From Planctomycetaceae bacterium (lineage in GTDB: Bacteria > Planctomycetota > Planctomycetia > Pirellulales > UBA1268): a stretch of DNA of 5,776 nucleotides. Every line of letters starts with the position of its first letter. Position 1 is the stretch's first letter. The translations under genes were made by a program, and so were the position numbers. The DNA lies in contig CANETO010000149.1 in the NCBI GenBank assembly GCA_947440895.1, forward strand, positions 1-5,776, written 5' to 3'. Of this stretch, positions 1 to 5,400 are shown one piece after another. The notes below the pieces were generated by a model. That model was not told the origin of the DNA. It was given only the letters and a program-made list of their open reading frames with translations, and ran no database searches.

Positions 1-30
1 CTGCCCCGGCCGCCACAAGGAATCCCTGTC

Positions 31-1503
31 GTGATCCATACTTCCCTCATGTGTCGCTGGGTGCTCGTCCTGTCGTGCCTGATGGCCAGCGGCCTGCCGT
101 TGGCGGGCGGAAGCTCCGTGGTAGCCGCCGAAACGGCCAAGCCGCTCGAAGTGCTCTACATCACCGGCGGCTGCTGTCACGACTACGACGGACAGAAGAA
201 GGTGATCACCGAGGGGCTCGCCCAGCGGGCGAGGATCAACTGCACCGTGATTCACGAGGGGGGCGCGGGCACGGGCCACAAGGTCTCCATCTACTCGAAG
301 CCCGACTGGTCGAAGGGCTACGACGTGGTCTTCCACAACGAGTGCTTCGCCGACGTCAAGGACCCCGAGTTCCTGAAGCAGATCGTGGCCGAGCACGAAA
401 AGGGCACCCCCGCCGTGCTCATGCACTGTGCCATGCACTGCTACCGGGCAGGCAACGACGACTGGTTCAAGTTCTGCGGTATCCAGTCGCCCGGCCACGG
501 GGCGCACTACGAATACACGGCGAATCTCATCGCCGATCATCCGATCCTGAAAGGCCTGCCCAAGGAATGGAAAATTCCAAATGAAGAGCTGTATTACTGC
601 GACAAGGTGTTCGACACGGCCAAGCCGCTGGCCGAAGCGATGAGCCGGGAGCGGAAGACCAACCAGACGATCATCTGGACCAATCAATACGGCAAGGCGC
701 GAGTCTTCGGCACGACGATCGGCCACTACACGCCCACCGTCGAGATGCCGCAGTTCCTCGACATGATGACGCGTGGCACGCTGTGGGCTGCCGGCAAGCT
801 CCAGGACGACGGCACGCCCGTCGCCGAACTCGCTGCGTCACCGGGCGAGGCGGCCGCGGCCTCGGGCTGGTCGGCCACGGTCAAGCTTCCGGAAGCGGAG
901 CAGTCCAAGGCCGTCACGCTCTTCAATGGTCGTGACATCGAGGGCTGGGAGGGGCACGTCGATCCCTACTGGTCGGTCGAGAACGGCGAGATCGTGGGCC
1001 GTAACACCGAGGCCAACCCGCCGCAGGTGAGTACCTACCTCCTCACAAAGAAGCCCTATCGAAATTTCCGCCTGCTTCTCGAGGGCAAACTTGTGACGAG
1101 CGAGATGCACTCGGGCGTCGCCATCTGGGGCAAGAAGTTCGATAAGGACGGCGAGGCGTCGAGCTACCAGGGACACCTCGTGATGTTTCCGTCGGGCTAT
1201 GGGCTCTACGACCTCCACCGTCGTAACGGCATCAGCCCCGATCAGGATGGCAGGGCGCAGGCCGCCGGGAAGCAGCACGACTGGAATCAGATGGAGATTC
1301 TTGCCATCGGCAGCCGGATTCGGTTTGCCGTGAATGGGAAGGAAGTGCTCGACTGGACCGATCCCAAGCCGGAGCTCTGTGAGAGCGGGCCGATCGGACT
1401 GCAGTTGCACTCGAACAAGGTGCCGCAGGAAGTACGGTTCCGCGGGCTCGTGCTTGTCGAGGATCCGACCGACGTGCTGGTGACAGCCTCGCCGACGCCG
1501 TGA
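31..1503 (+). CDS. Secreted ThuA-like / DUF1080 (3-keto-disaccharide hydrolase-type) fusion protein
   Basis: 490 residues. The GTG start is favoured because AAGGAA (17-22) lies 8 nt upstream; ATG at 49 is the alternative and would keep most of the signal peptide. A signal peptide is visible: Arg9, a hydrophobic core at about 10-27, and probable cleavage after Val-Ala-Ala33, so the protein should act outside the cytoplasm. Residues about 38-256 resemble ThuA-like domains (PF06283, class I glutamine amidotransferase-like fold): VLYITGGCCHDYDG at 41-54, MHCAMHCYR at 131-139, NEELYYC at 184-190, and FGTTIGHY at 226-233. Residues about 293-478 resemble DUF1080 / PF06439: VTLFNGRDIEGWEG at 295-308, WSVENGEIVGR at 314-324, HSGVAIWGKK at 360-369, HDWNQMEI at 416-423, and a closing GPIGLQLH segment at 453-460. 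ThuA proteins are linked to oxidised (3-keto) disaccharides, and some DUF1080 proteins hydrolyse 3-keto-glycosides, so extracytoplasmic 3-keto-sugar processing is a reasonable inference; the substrate is unknown. No terminator is evident after the stop. Confidence 0.88.
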   Translation: MIHTSLMCRWVLVLSCLMASGLPLAGGSSVVAAETAKPLEVLYITGGCCHDYDGQKKVITEGLAQRARINCTVIHEGGAGTGHKVSIYSKPDWSKGYDVVFHNECFADVKDPEFLKQIVAEHEKGTPAVLMHCAMHCYRAGNDDWFKFCGIQSPGHGAHYEYTANLIADHPILKGLPKEWKIPNEELYYCDKVFDTAKPLAEAMSRERKTNQTIIWTNQYGKARVFGTTIGHYTPTVEMPQFLDMMTRGTLWAAGKLQDDGTPVAELAASPGEAAAASGWSATVKLPEAEQSKAVTLFNGRDIEGWEGHVDPYWSVENGEIVGRNTEANPPQVSTYLLTKKPYRNFRLLLEGKLVTSEMHSGVAIWGKKFDKDGEASSYQGHLVMFPSGYGLYDLHRRNGISPDQDGRAQAAGKQHDWNQMEILAIGSRIRFAVNGKEVLDWTDPKPELCESGPIGLQLHSNKVPQEVRFRGLVLVEDPTDVLVTASPTP

Positions 1504-1553
1504 GAGTGCTCTGCGGAATGTCTTCGTGGCGGCAGGTTTTCAAGGTGCCGAAC

Positions 1554-1635
1554 GGTAGCCCCGAGCCCAACAAGATGGGATCGTGTTGCCACATGGGAAG
1601 CCCCGGGGCCCAACACAATGGAATCGTGTAGCCAC
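1554..1635. repeat. Two imperfect tandem 40-bp repeats, each containing a palindrome, upstream of carA
   Basis: Copy 1 is 1554-1592 and copy 2 is 1596-1635. They align with six mismatches and one single-base gap; the shared blocks are AGCCCCG, CCCAACA, ATCGTGT and GCCAC. Each copy has an inverted repeat. In copy 1 (1568-1588) the arms CAACA and TGTTG plus inner GAT/ATC pair at 8 of 9 positions around a GGG centre. In copy 2 (1611-1631) 7 of 9 positions pair, with ACAC/GTGT as the strongest arms. Palindrome centres are 1578 and 1621, 43 bp apart, about four helical turns. Copy 2 covers the -35 area of the proposed carA promoter. This looks like a paired operator, but it could also be two copies of a dispersed intergenic element. 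No known operator type was recognised. Confidence 0.7.
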
Positions 1636-1642
1636 GGTTCTC

Positions 1643-1651
1643 TGCTATGAT
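1643..1651 (+). promoter_or_regulatory. Extended -10 promoter of carA
   Basis: TGCTATGAT fits the extended -10 consensus TGnTATAAT with one difference. No good -35 hexamer lies 16-18 bp upstream, which is usual for extended -10 promoters; repeat copy 2 occupies that position. Transcription would start near 1657-1659, giving a leader of about 40 nt before the GTG at 1699. Confidence 0.5.
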
Positions 1652-1682
1652 GCGGCTGTATGACGGCAGGATTCCACCTTGT

Positions 1683-1690
1683 GGAGGAGG
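1683..1690 (+). promoter_or_regulatory. carA ribosome binding site, with a small hairpin just upstream
   Basis: GGAGGAGG lies 8 nt before the GTG at 1699 and fixes that start. A 5-bp hairpin (TCCAC 1673-1677, loop CTT, GTGGA 1681-1685) overlaps its first bases and could weakly mask it. A short in-frame leader reading (ATG 1660, TGA 1693-1695) also spans the site. Confidence 0.75.
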
Positions 1691-1698
1691 TTTGAGGC

Positions 1699-2844
1699 GT
1701 GGCACGCGCGGCACTGGCACTCGAGGACGGCACGGTCTATTTCGGTGAGTCGTTTGGGGCCAAGGGCACCGTCTCCGGCGAGGTCTGTTTCAACACCTCG
1801 ATGACCGGGTATCAGGAGATCCTCACCGATCCCAGCTACCGTGGTCAGATCCTCACGATGACCGCGCCGCAGATCGGCAACTACGGCGTGAACGAGTCCG
1901 ATATCGAAAGCGGCAAGCTCCAGATGTCGGGCTTCATCGTCCGCGAGGCCAGCCGCATCTCGAGCAACTTCACCGCCACGGGCACGCTCGGCGACTATCT
2001 CGCGCGGGCGGGCGTCGTTGGACTGGCCGGGATCGATACGCGTGCCCTCGTCCGCCGGCTGAGAATCCGTGGCGCGATGACGGGGGTCGTGTCGAGCGAG
2101 GTGCTCGATCCAGCGAAGCTCATCGAATTAGCCAGAACCGCGCCGACTCTGGTGGGTCGCGACCTCGTCCGCGAGGTGATGCCACAAGCCAGCAGCGAGT
2201 GGGCCGAGACGCTCGATGACTGGGCGCGGCCGCTGCCGCAGCCGCTCGAAGGGGGCGTGTTCCCGCCACCACCGGCCGCCTTGGCAGGCACAAAGCATGT
2301 CGTCGCGCTTGACTATGGCATGAAATGGAACATCGCGAGGCATCTCGCCAGCGCTGGCTGCCGCGTGACCGTGCTGCCCGGCAAGGCCACTGCGGCCGAG
2401 GTGCTCGCCCACAAGCCAGACGGTGTGTTTCTCTCGAACGGCCCCGGCGACCCGGAAGTGCTCGGCTACTGCGTCGACACCGTCCGCGATCTCGTCGGCA
2501 AGGTGCCGATGTTCGGCATCTGCCTCGGCCACCAGCTTCTCGCGCTCGCCTGCGGTGCCAAGACCTACAAGCTGAAGTTTGGCCATCGCGGCGCCAATCA
2601 GCCGGTGATGGATCTCGAGACAGGGAAGGTGGAGATCACCTCACAGAACCATGGCTTCGCCGTGGACGAGGCGACGCTGCCGCCGGAACTGGTGGTCACG
2701 CACCGCAATCTGAACGACGGCACGATCGAGGGCGTGCGGCACACGACGGCCAGCGCCGCGAGCGTGCAGTATCATCCCGAGGCTGCAGCCGGGCCGCACG
2801 ATTCCGCCTACCTGTTCGGCCGCTTCCGCCAGATGATGGCGTAA
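1699..2844 (+). CDS. carA: Carbamoyl-phosphate synthase small subunit (glutaminase)
   Basis: 381 residues, the normal length for CarA. The subunit hydrolyses glutamine and channels ammonia to CarB, which makes carbamoyl phosphate for pyrimidine and arginine synthesis in the cytoplasm. The GTG start gives MARAALALEDGTVYFGES, which lines up with the E. coli CarA N-terminus. Residues about 1-150 are the CPSase small-subunit domain (FNTSMTGYQEILTDPSY at 31-47, NYGVNESDIES at 61-71, GIDTRALVRR at 111-120). A somewhat Pro-rich linker follows at about 162-197. The class I amidotransferase domain is about 199-381, with NGPGDP at 247-252, nucleophile Cys275 in GICLGHQ (273-279), His359 and Glu361 in QYHPEA. 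These sit exactly six positions after E. coli Cys269, His353 and Glu355, so the triad is intact. No carB lies in the window: the next gene is convergent and unrelated. Control probably acts at the repeat-flanked promoter upstream. Confidence 0.97.
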   Translation: MARAALALEDGTVYFGESFGAKGTVSGEVCFNTSMTGYQEILTDPSYRGQILTMTAPQIGNYGVNESDIESGKLQMSGFIVREASRISSNFTATGTLGDYLARAGVVGLAGIDTRALVRRLRIRGAMTGVVSSEVLDPAKLIELARTAPTLVGRDLVREVMPQASSEWAETLDDWARPLPQPLEGGVFPPPPAALAGTKHVVALDYGMKWNIARHLASAGCRVTVLPGKATAAEVLAHKPDGVFLSNGPGDPEVLGYCVDTVRDLVGKVPMFGICLGHQLLALACGAKTYKLKFGHRGANQPVMDLETGKVEITSQNHGFAVDEATLPPELVVTHRNLNDGTIEGVRHTTASAASVQYHPEAAAGPHDSAYLFGRFRQMMA

Positions 2845-2867
2845 GGAGTCGGCGTATTCCCAAGAAG

Positions 2868-2887
2868 CCCCGGACGGAAGTCCGGGG
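2868..2887 (+). terminator. Hairpin after carA, possible terminator or dispersed hairpin element
   Basis: CCCCGGAC (2868-2875) pairs perfectly with GTCCGGGG (2880-2887) around the GNRA-type loop GGAA. It begins 23 nt after the carA stop. There is no T-tract on either strand, so it is not a canonical intrinsic terminator; it may act in 3'-end protection or as a bidirectional barrier between convergent carA and the TA operon. The flank AAGCCCCGG also occurs in repeat copy 2 before carA (1598-1606), hinting at a repeated intergenic family. The remaining 2888-2970 shows nothing else. Confidence 0.5.
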
Positions 2888-2970
2888 ACTCCGCTTGGTG
2901 GCTGGGACCGGTCGCCATGCCGAGCGTCCAGAACATCGCAGGCATCCACACTCGCCTCGCAAGGCAAGCG

Positions 2971-3264
2971 TTACCGATGACGCCAGTAGTCGGGTTCGCG
3001 GCTGCAATGCGCTATTGCAACGACCACGATGGAAGCGGGACCATCGATGCGGTAGATGACCTGAAATGGGTATCCGCGGACGATGACGAATCGATGCCGG
3101 CCGTCGCAGGCGGGATGCCAGTTGGGCAGGGTGGCGATCAAAGTGATTGCAGAAGAGACGGCCGCTTCGAATCCAAGTGCTGCGCTGATGCTTCGTTCGG
3201 CGTACCACTGCATGGCCGCGACGTACTCGTCGTCGGCCGCCCGTAGGATCAGCACGTCAGCCAT
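2971..3264 (-). CDS. RelE/ParE-type toxin of a type II toxin-antitoxin module
   Basis: 97 residues from ATG at 3264, chosen because GAGAGG (3279-3274) lies 9 nt upstream and because the start overlaps the antitoxin stop by 8 bp (ATGGCTGA). A GTG at 3288 would add eight residues but is less likely. The protein is small and fits the RelE/ParE superfamily fold (PF05016-like): a first strand VLILRAADDEY (4-14), helices with WYAERS (20-25) and GFEAAVSSAI (31-40), then RFVIVRGYPFQVIYRID (58-74) and C-terminal AIAHCSREPDYWRHR (83-97). Family members are either mRNA interferases or gyrase poisons; which applies here cannot be read from the sequence. Arg and His near the C-terminus are compatible with RNase activity, but this is inference. 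The frame is intact, with no truncation. It is convergent with carA. Confidence 0.85.
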   Translation of the reverse strand: MADVLILRAADDEYVAAMQWYAERSISAALGFEAAVSSAITLIATLPNWHPACDGRHRFVIVRGYPFQVIYRIDGPASIVVVAIAHCSREPDYWRHR

Positions 3265-3493
3265 CAAGGCCGGCCTCTCGCCGGGCACGGGCCTGCACCT
3301 CGGGCCACGGTGAGGCGGTCATCCGGCCGGCGTCGTACTCGGACGATCTCCGCTGTACTTCCTTGATCCACTCCTCGCTTGGCCTTGGCCATGTGTCGGG
3401 CGATGTCTCATCCCACACCGTGTCAACGAGCCGGAGTCTGTCGGCCGGGCTCAGCGACTTCACCGCCGCGATAATTTCTTGCAGCGTAGTCAT
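3257..3493 (-). CDS. Antitoxin, addiction-module component (PF09720-type)
   Basis: 78 residues from ATG at 3493, preceded by GAGG (3502-3499) with a 5-nt gap. An in-frame ATG at 3559 would add 22 residues, but it has no clear ribosome binding site, would lie only about 10 nt after the predicted transcription start, and the extra residues do not look like the family. The sequence fits the short antitoxins that accompany RelE/ParE toxins: MTTLQEIIAAVKSLSPADRL at the start, LVDTVWDE (22-29), a central Pro/Trp stretch (SPDTWPRPSEEW, 31-42), then RRSSEYDAGRMTASPWPEV (48-66) and an Arg-rich tail. It should bind and neutralise the downstream toxin and is expected to be degraded more readily than it. 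Antitoxin-first order and the 8-bp overlap support a co-translated operon. Whether it autoregulates is unknown; an inverted repeat at 3518-3534 is a candidate site. Confidence 0.85.
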   Translation of the reverse strand: MTTLQEIIAAVKSLSPADRLRLVDTVWDETSPDTWPRPSEEWIKEVQRRSSEYDAGRMTASPWPEVQARARREAGLDG

Positions 3494-3517
3494 GTGGACC
3501 TCATTCGAGAGGAGATC

Positions 3518-3534
3518 GCCGACGGGTGGTCGGC
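3518..3534. repeat. Perfect 6-bp inverted repeat in the antitoxin leader
   Basis: GCCGAC (3518-3523) and GTCGGC (3529-3534) flank a 5-nt centre. It lies between the predicted TA promoter and the antitoxin ATG, 24 bp upstream of that start. It could be an operator bound by the antitoxin complex or a hairpin in the leader mRNA. Confidence 0.5.
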
Positions 3535-3574
3535 AGGTTGGAAAAATTGTTGCATCCATAGGAATCCGTAGAAC

Positions 3575-3602
3575 AGTATACAGATGTTTAGTATTTTTTC
3601 AA
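3575..3602 (-). promoter_or_regulatory. Predicted sigma-70-type promoter of the TA operon
   Basis: Read on the minus strand: TTGAAA (3602-3597) as -35, a 16-nt spacer, and TATACT (3580-3575) as -10; each hexamer matches consensus at five of six bases. Transcription would start near 3568, giving a leader of about 75 nt before the antitoxin ATG. The surrounding stretch, about 3540-3600, is clearly richer in A and T than its neighbours. Confidence 0.5.
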
Positions 3603-3676
3603 GCGGTTCGCAGGCATCTCGAAGCGTTCAGGAGGGGCGTTCGGAAACCTGCTGTATTCGTAGGAAACAGCGTTTT

Positions 3677-3704
3677 TTGACATTTGCCATCCGTGTGCCA
3701 GAGT
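3677..3704 (+). promoter_or_regulatory. Possible promoter of the cysteine-rich protein gene
   Basis: A perfect TTGACA (3677-3682) follows a T-run. The only -10 at suitable spacing is weak: CAGAGT (3699-3704) after 16 nt, three of six matches. Activator help or another sigma factor is possible. The start would be near 3711, at the first of the two structured elements. Confidence 0.3.
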
Positions 3705-3709
3705 TGCGT

Positions 3710-3758
3710 GAAGCTTTCGGGCGGCATCCCGGCTTCGCCCGCGGGAAATTTTCCGCGG
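3710..3758 (+). promoter_or_regulatory. Two consecutive hairpin/palindrome elements upstream of the cysteine-rich gene
   Basis: Element A (3710-3736): GAAGC pairs with GCTTC, then CGGG with CCCG around loop CGGCAT, with a TTT bulge on the left arm. Element B (3739-3758) is a 20-bp near-perfect palindrome with CCGCGG arms around GAAATTTT; nine of ten pairs are Watson-Crick and the tenth is G-T. They end 42 nt before the ATG at 3801 and 29 nt before its ribosome binding site. They may be 5'-UTR structures or protein binding sites. No known riboswitch was recognised. Confidence 0.5.
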
Positions 3759-3800
3759 TCCCCCCAGTCACTGCCAGCTTTTCTTTTGGAGGCTCAATTC

Positions 3801-4307
3801 ATGAGTCGTTCGCTGTTTCTCTGCGGTCTTGCGGCCGTCCTGTCGTTTGCCGTCGCCTCGCTCGCCGACGCGGGTTTTGGCCATCATCGTCGTCAGGCTG
3901 ATCCCGGCTGTGCGGCACCGGAAGGTGTTGGCTGCAGCCAGTTCGAGCCCGGTTGTGCTATCGAGCCTTCGTGCGGCCTCGAGCCCGACTGCGGTGCCGA
4001 GACCTGCTGCCCGACCAACCCCTGCATCAAATACCGACACAAGCATGCCCACAAGCACAAGTGTGCGAAGGGCTGCTGCGCGGAGCCGACCTACGAGACG
4101 GTCCTCAATCCGACGAGCCCGGAGACCTGCCAGACGGTGGCTGTGCCGGTCTGCCTGCCCGCCTGCTGCCAGGGCTGCCCCTGTGAGACCTCGCGGTGCA
4201 CGCTGCTCGGCTGCGGCCAGGTGAAGTATGACTACGCCTGCGGCTGCTCGGTGATCATCCGCTTCCAGAAGCACGGCGACATCCTCGTCACCTACTCCGG
4301 CTTCTAG
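3801..4307 (+). CDS. Secreted cysteine-rich protein of unknown function
   Basis: 168 residues. ATG 3801 is chosen because GGAGG (3788-3792) lies 8 nt upstream and because it opens directly into a signal peptide (MSRSLFLCGLAAVLSFAVAS, probable cleavage after Ala-Asp-Ala24); the frame is open further up to 3684, but that extension lacks these features. The mature part of about 143 residues has 21 cysteines (37, 45, 52, 58, 64, 69, 70, 75, 88, 92, 93, 110, 118, 122, 123, 126, 128, 133, 138, 147, 149), including three CC pairs. Cys52, 58, 64 and 70 are spaced six residues apart in an EPxC(G/A)x repeat. A His/Lys cluster lies at 80-87 (HKHAHKHK). The C-terminus is Cys-poor and more strand-like (VIIRFQKHGDILVTYSGF). 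Extensive disulphides or metal binding in the envelope are inferred. Similar small Cys-rich exported proteins are common in planctomycetes, but I do not recognise a named family. It appears monocistronic, with its own terminator. Confidence 0.85.
   Translation: MSRSLFLCGLAAVLSFAVASLADAGFGHHRRQADPGCAAPEGVGCSQFEPGCAIEPSCGLEPDCGAETCCPTNPCIKYRHKHAHKHKCAKGCCAEPTYETVLNPTSPETCQTVAVPVCLPACCQGCPCETSRCTLLGCGQVKYDYACGCSVIIRFQKHGDILVTYSGF
3945..3998 (+). repeat. Three tandem 18-bp units coding EPxC(G/A)x
   Basis: Units 3945-3962 (EPGCAI), 3963-3980 (EPSCGL) and 3981-3998 (EPDCGA) each begin GAGCC and place Cys at the fourth codon. A degenerate fourth unit, ETCC, begins at 3999. The bases diverge within units more than the Glu-Pro-x-Cys pattern does, suggesting selection on the protein spacing rather than recent slippage. 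Confidence 0.65.
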
Positions 4308-4351
4308 TCCGTCGGAGACGGGTCAGAGCCCTCCGTTTGAATCACAACGAG

Positions 4352-4384
4352 CCCGGCCGGGAGTCCTTCCCGGCCGGGTTTTTT
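4352..4384 (+). terminator. Rho-independent terminator after the cysteine-rich gene
   Basis: An 11-bp perfect stem (4352-4362 with 4368-4378, CCCGGCCGGGA/TCCCGGCCGGG) with loop GTCCT is followed by six T (4379-4384). It starts 44 nt after the stop codon and ends 19 nt before the next ATG. Confidence 0.95.
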
Positions 4385-4403
4385 GATCGCTATCCAACCA
4401 TCC

Positions 4404-5384
4404 ATGGTCATCATCTACGCGTTTTATCCGAATCGGCCGGAATTCATGCCGGTTCAGGCACGATGTTTCCGACGATTTCTCCGTGACGACTACGAGTTGC
4501 GGATCGTTAACTCCGCAACCAGTGAATCCGCGCGTGCCGACATTGCCACCACCGCTGCAGACCTCTCCTTGCAGACGCTGAACGTTGATGCCCCTGACAG
4601 ATCGCTAGCGCCATCGCACGCGCACTCGCAACTCATTCACGGAGTGCTTCGCAATCAGCCGACGCCACCGCCGGGCTCGATCATCTGCCTGATCGATTCC
4701 GACATGTTCCTGCTGCGAGACTTTTCATTCCACGACTTTCTCGAAGGCTACGCGTTGGCTGGTCGCAAAGATCGTCGCGGCAACGTGCGGTATCTCGCTG
4801 GTTCGGGAATACTCGCCATCAACACGGCTCTCGTGCCATCGGTCACGGATCTGGATTTCACCCCCACGTGTATTGATGGCGTCCACACCGACACCGGCGG
4901 TGGCCTCTATCACTATCTGACGAGTCATCCGACCGCGGAGGCTCGTGGCTTCGCGTACTCAGGGAAAGTGAACATCAGGAACGGGAATCTCGCCTACCTG
5001 CCAGACGTATCCGGCTCTCAATACGACGACGGCTTTGCGATTGAAATCTGGGAGCATGCGTTTCTGCACTATGTCTCAGGATCCAATTGGGACAAGCGAG
5101 GCGGTGACTTCCACGAGCGCAAGTGGAGCTACGTGAACGCCCTCGTTGACGGGTGCATTGCCGGCACCACGACGCTCCCGACTTCGTCCTACGAATACAA
5201 TCAGGTCGACATCTGGGATGCCCCGAGCTACCCCACGGATGTGACGTTTTTCACGCGCATCGGGCAGGACGGCCGCGCGTTCGAATCGGGGCCGTGGTAC
5301 TTCGAGATTCTCAAGAGTGCCGCGCCCTGGCAGTGTGCCCGGTATCTGCCGCGGTGGTACACACGTTGGGTGCGGGGCAATTAA
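4404..5384 (+). CDS. Putative GT-A-type glycosyltransferase
   Basis: 326 residues from ATG 4404. The frame also opens at TTG 4383, but that codon lies in the T-tract of the terminator; no clear Shine-Dalgarno precedes 4404, so the start is less certain. The N-terminus MVIIYAFYPNRPEF looks like the first strand of a nucleotide-sugar binding fold. The segment IICLIDSDMFLLRDF (93-107) carries Asp98-Ser-Asp100, matching the DxD metal/nucleotide-sugar motif in its usual setting after a hydrophobic strand. Further recognisable stretches are LAGSGILAIN (131-140), HTDTGGGLYHYL (161-172) and the later HYVSGSNWD (222-230). No signal peptide or membrane helix is seen, so it is probably cytoplasmic. A second glycosyltransferase starts 16 nt downstream, supporting a role in surface polysaccharide or glycan assembly. 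I do not recognise the exact family, and donor and acceptor are unknown. Its promoter is not evident; it may lie within 4379-4403 or depend on read-through. Confidence 0.65.
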   Translation: MVIIYAFYPNRPEFMPVQARCFRRFLRDDYELRIVNSATSESARADIATTAADLSLQTLNVDAPDRSLAPSHAHSQLIHGVLRNQPTPPPGSIICLIDSDMFLLRDFSFHDFLEGYALAGRKDRRGNVRYLAGSGILAINTALVPSVTDLDFTPTCIDGVHTDTGGGLYHYLTSHPTAEARGFAYSGKVNIRNGNLAYLPDVSGSQYDDGFAIEIWEHAFLHYVSGSNWDKRGGDFHERKWSYVNALVDGCIAGTTTLPTSSYEYNQVDIWDAPSYPTDVTFFTRIGQDGRAFESGPWYFEILKSAAPWQCARYLPRWYTRWVRGN

Positions 5385-5400
5385 CTGGGCAACAAGTGCG

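Noticed and set aside
70..78. Lipoprotein lipobox at Cys16 of the ThuA-DUF1080 protein
   Set aside because: The context VLSC has Leu at the -2 position, and hydrophobic residues continue past the cysteine to a standard Val-Ala-Ala cleavage site, so a normal signal peptidase I signal is more likely.
838..1410. Long antisense open frame (190 codons) inside the ThuA-DUF1080 gene
   Set aside because: It lies opposite a clearly coding frame with recognisable domains. Its translation shows no family features and there is no ribosome binding site; high GC creates such shadow frames.
1531..1549. Terminator after the ThuA-DUF1080 gene
   Set aside because: Only a 4-bp GGCA/TGCC stem can form, with an internal T-run in the loop; too weak to call.
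1554..1635. CRISPR array
   Set aside because: There are only two imperfect units, separated by 3 nt rather than spacers, and no cas genes.
2325..3059. Plus-strand open frame of 244 codons across the end of carA and into the toxin gene
   Set aside because: Its translation is Arg-rich and low in complexity, typical of a shifted frame of a GC-rich gene, and it overlaps the intact carA catalytic domain.
3494..3559. Longer antitoxin starting at 3559
   Set aside because: It has no clear ribosome binding site, lies about 10 nt after the predicted transcription start, and the extra 22 residues do not match the family; ATG 3493 has GAGG at good spacing.
3684..3800. Upstream extension of the cysteine-rich protein to 3684
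   Set aside because: It would bury the signal peptide 39 residues inside and ignore the GGAGG site at 3788-3792. It also runs through the hairpin region.
4383..4403. TTG start for the first glycosyltransferase
   Set aside because: The codon overlaps the T-tract of the rho-independent terminator and has no ribosome binding site. ATG 4404 begins right at the first predicted strand.
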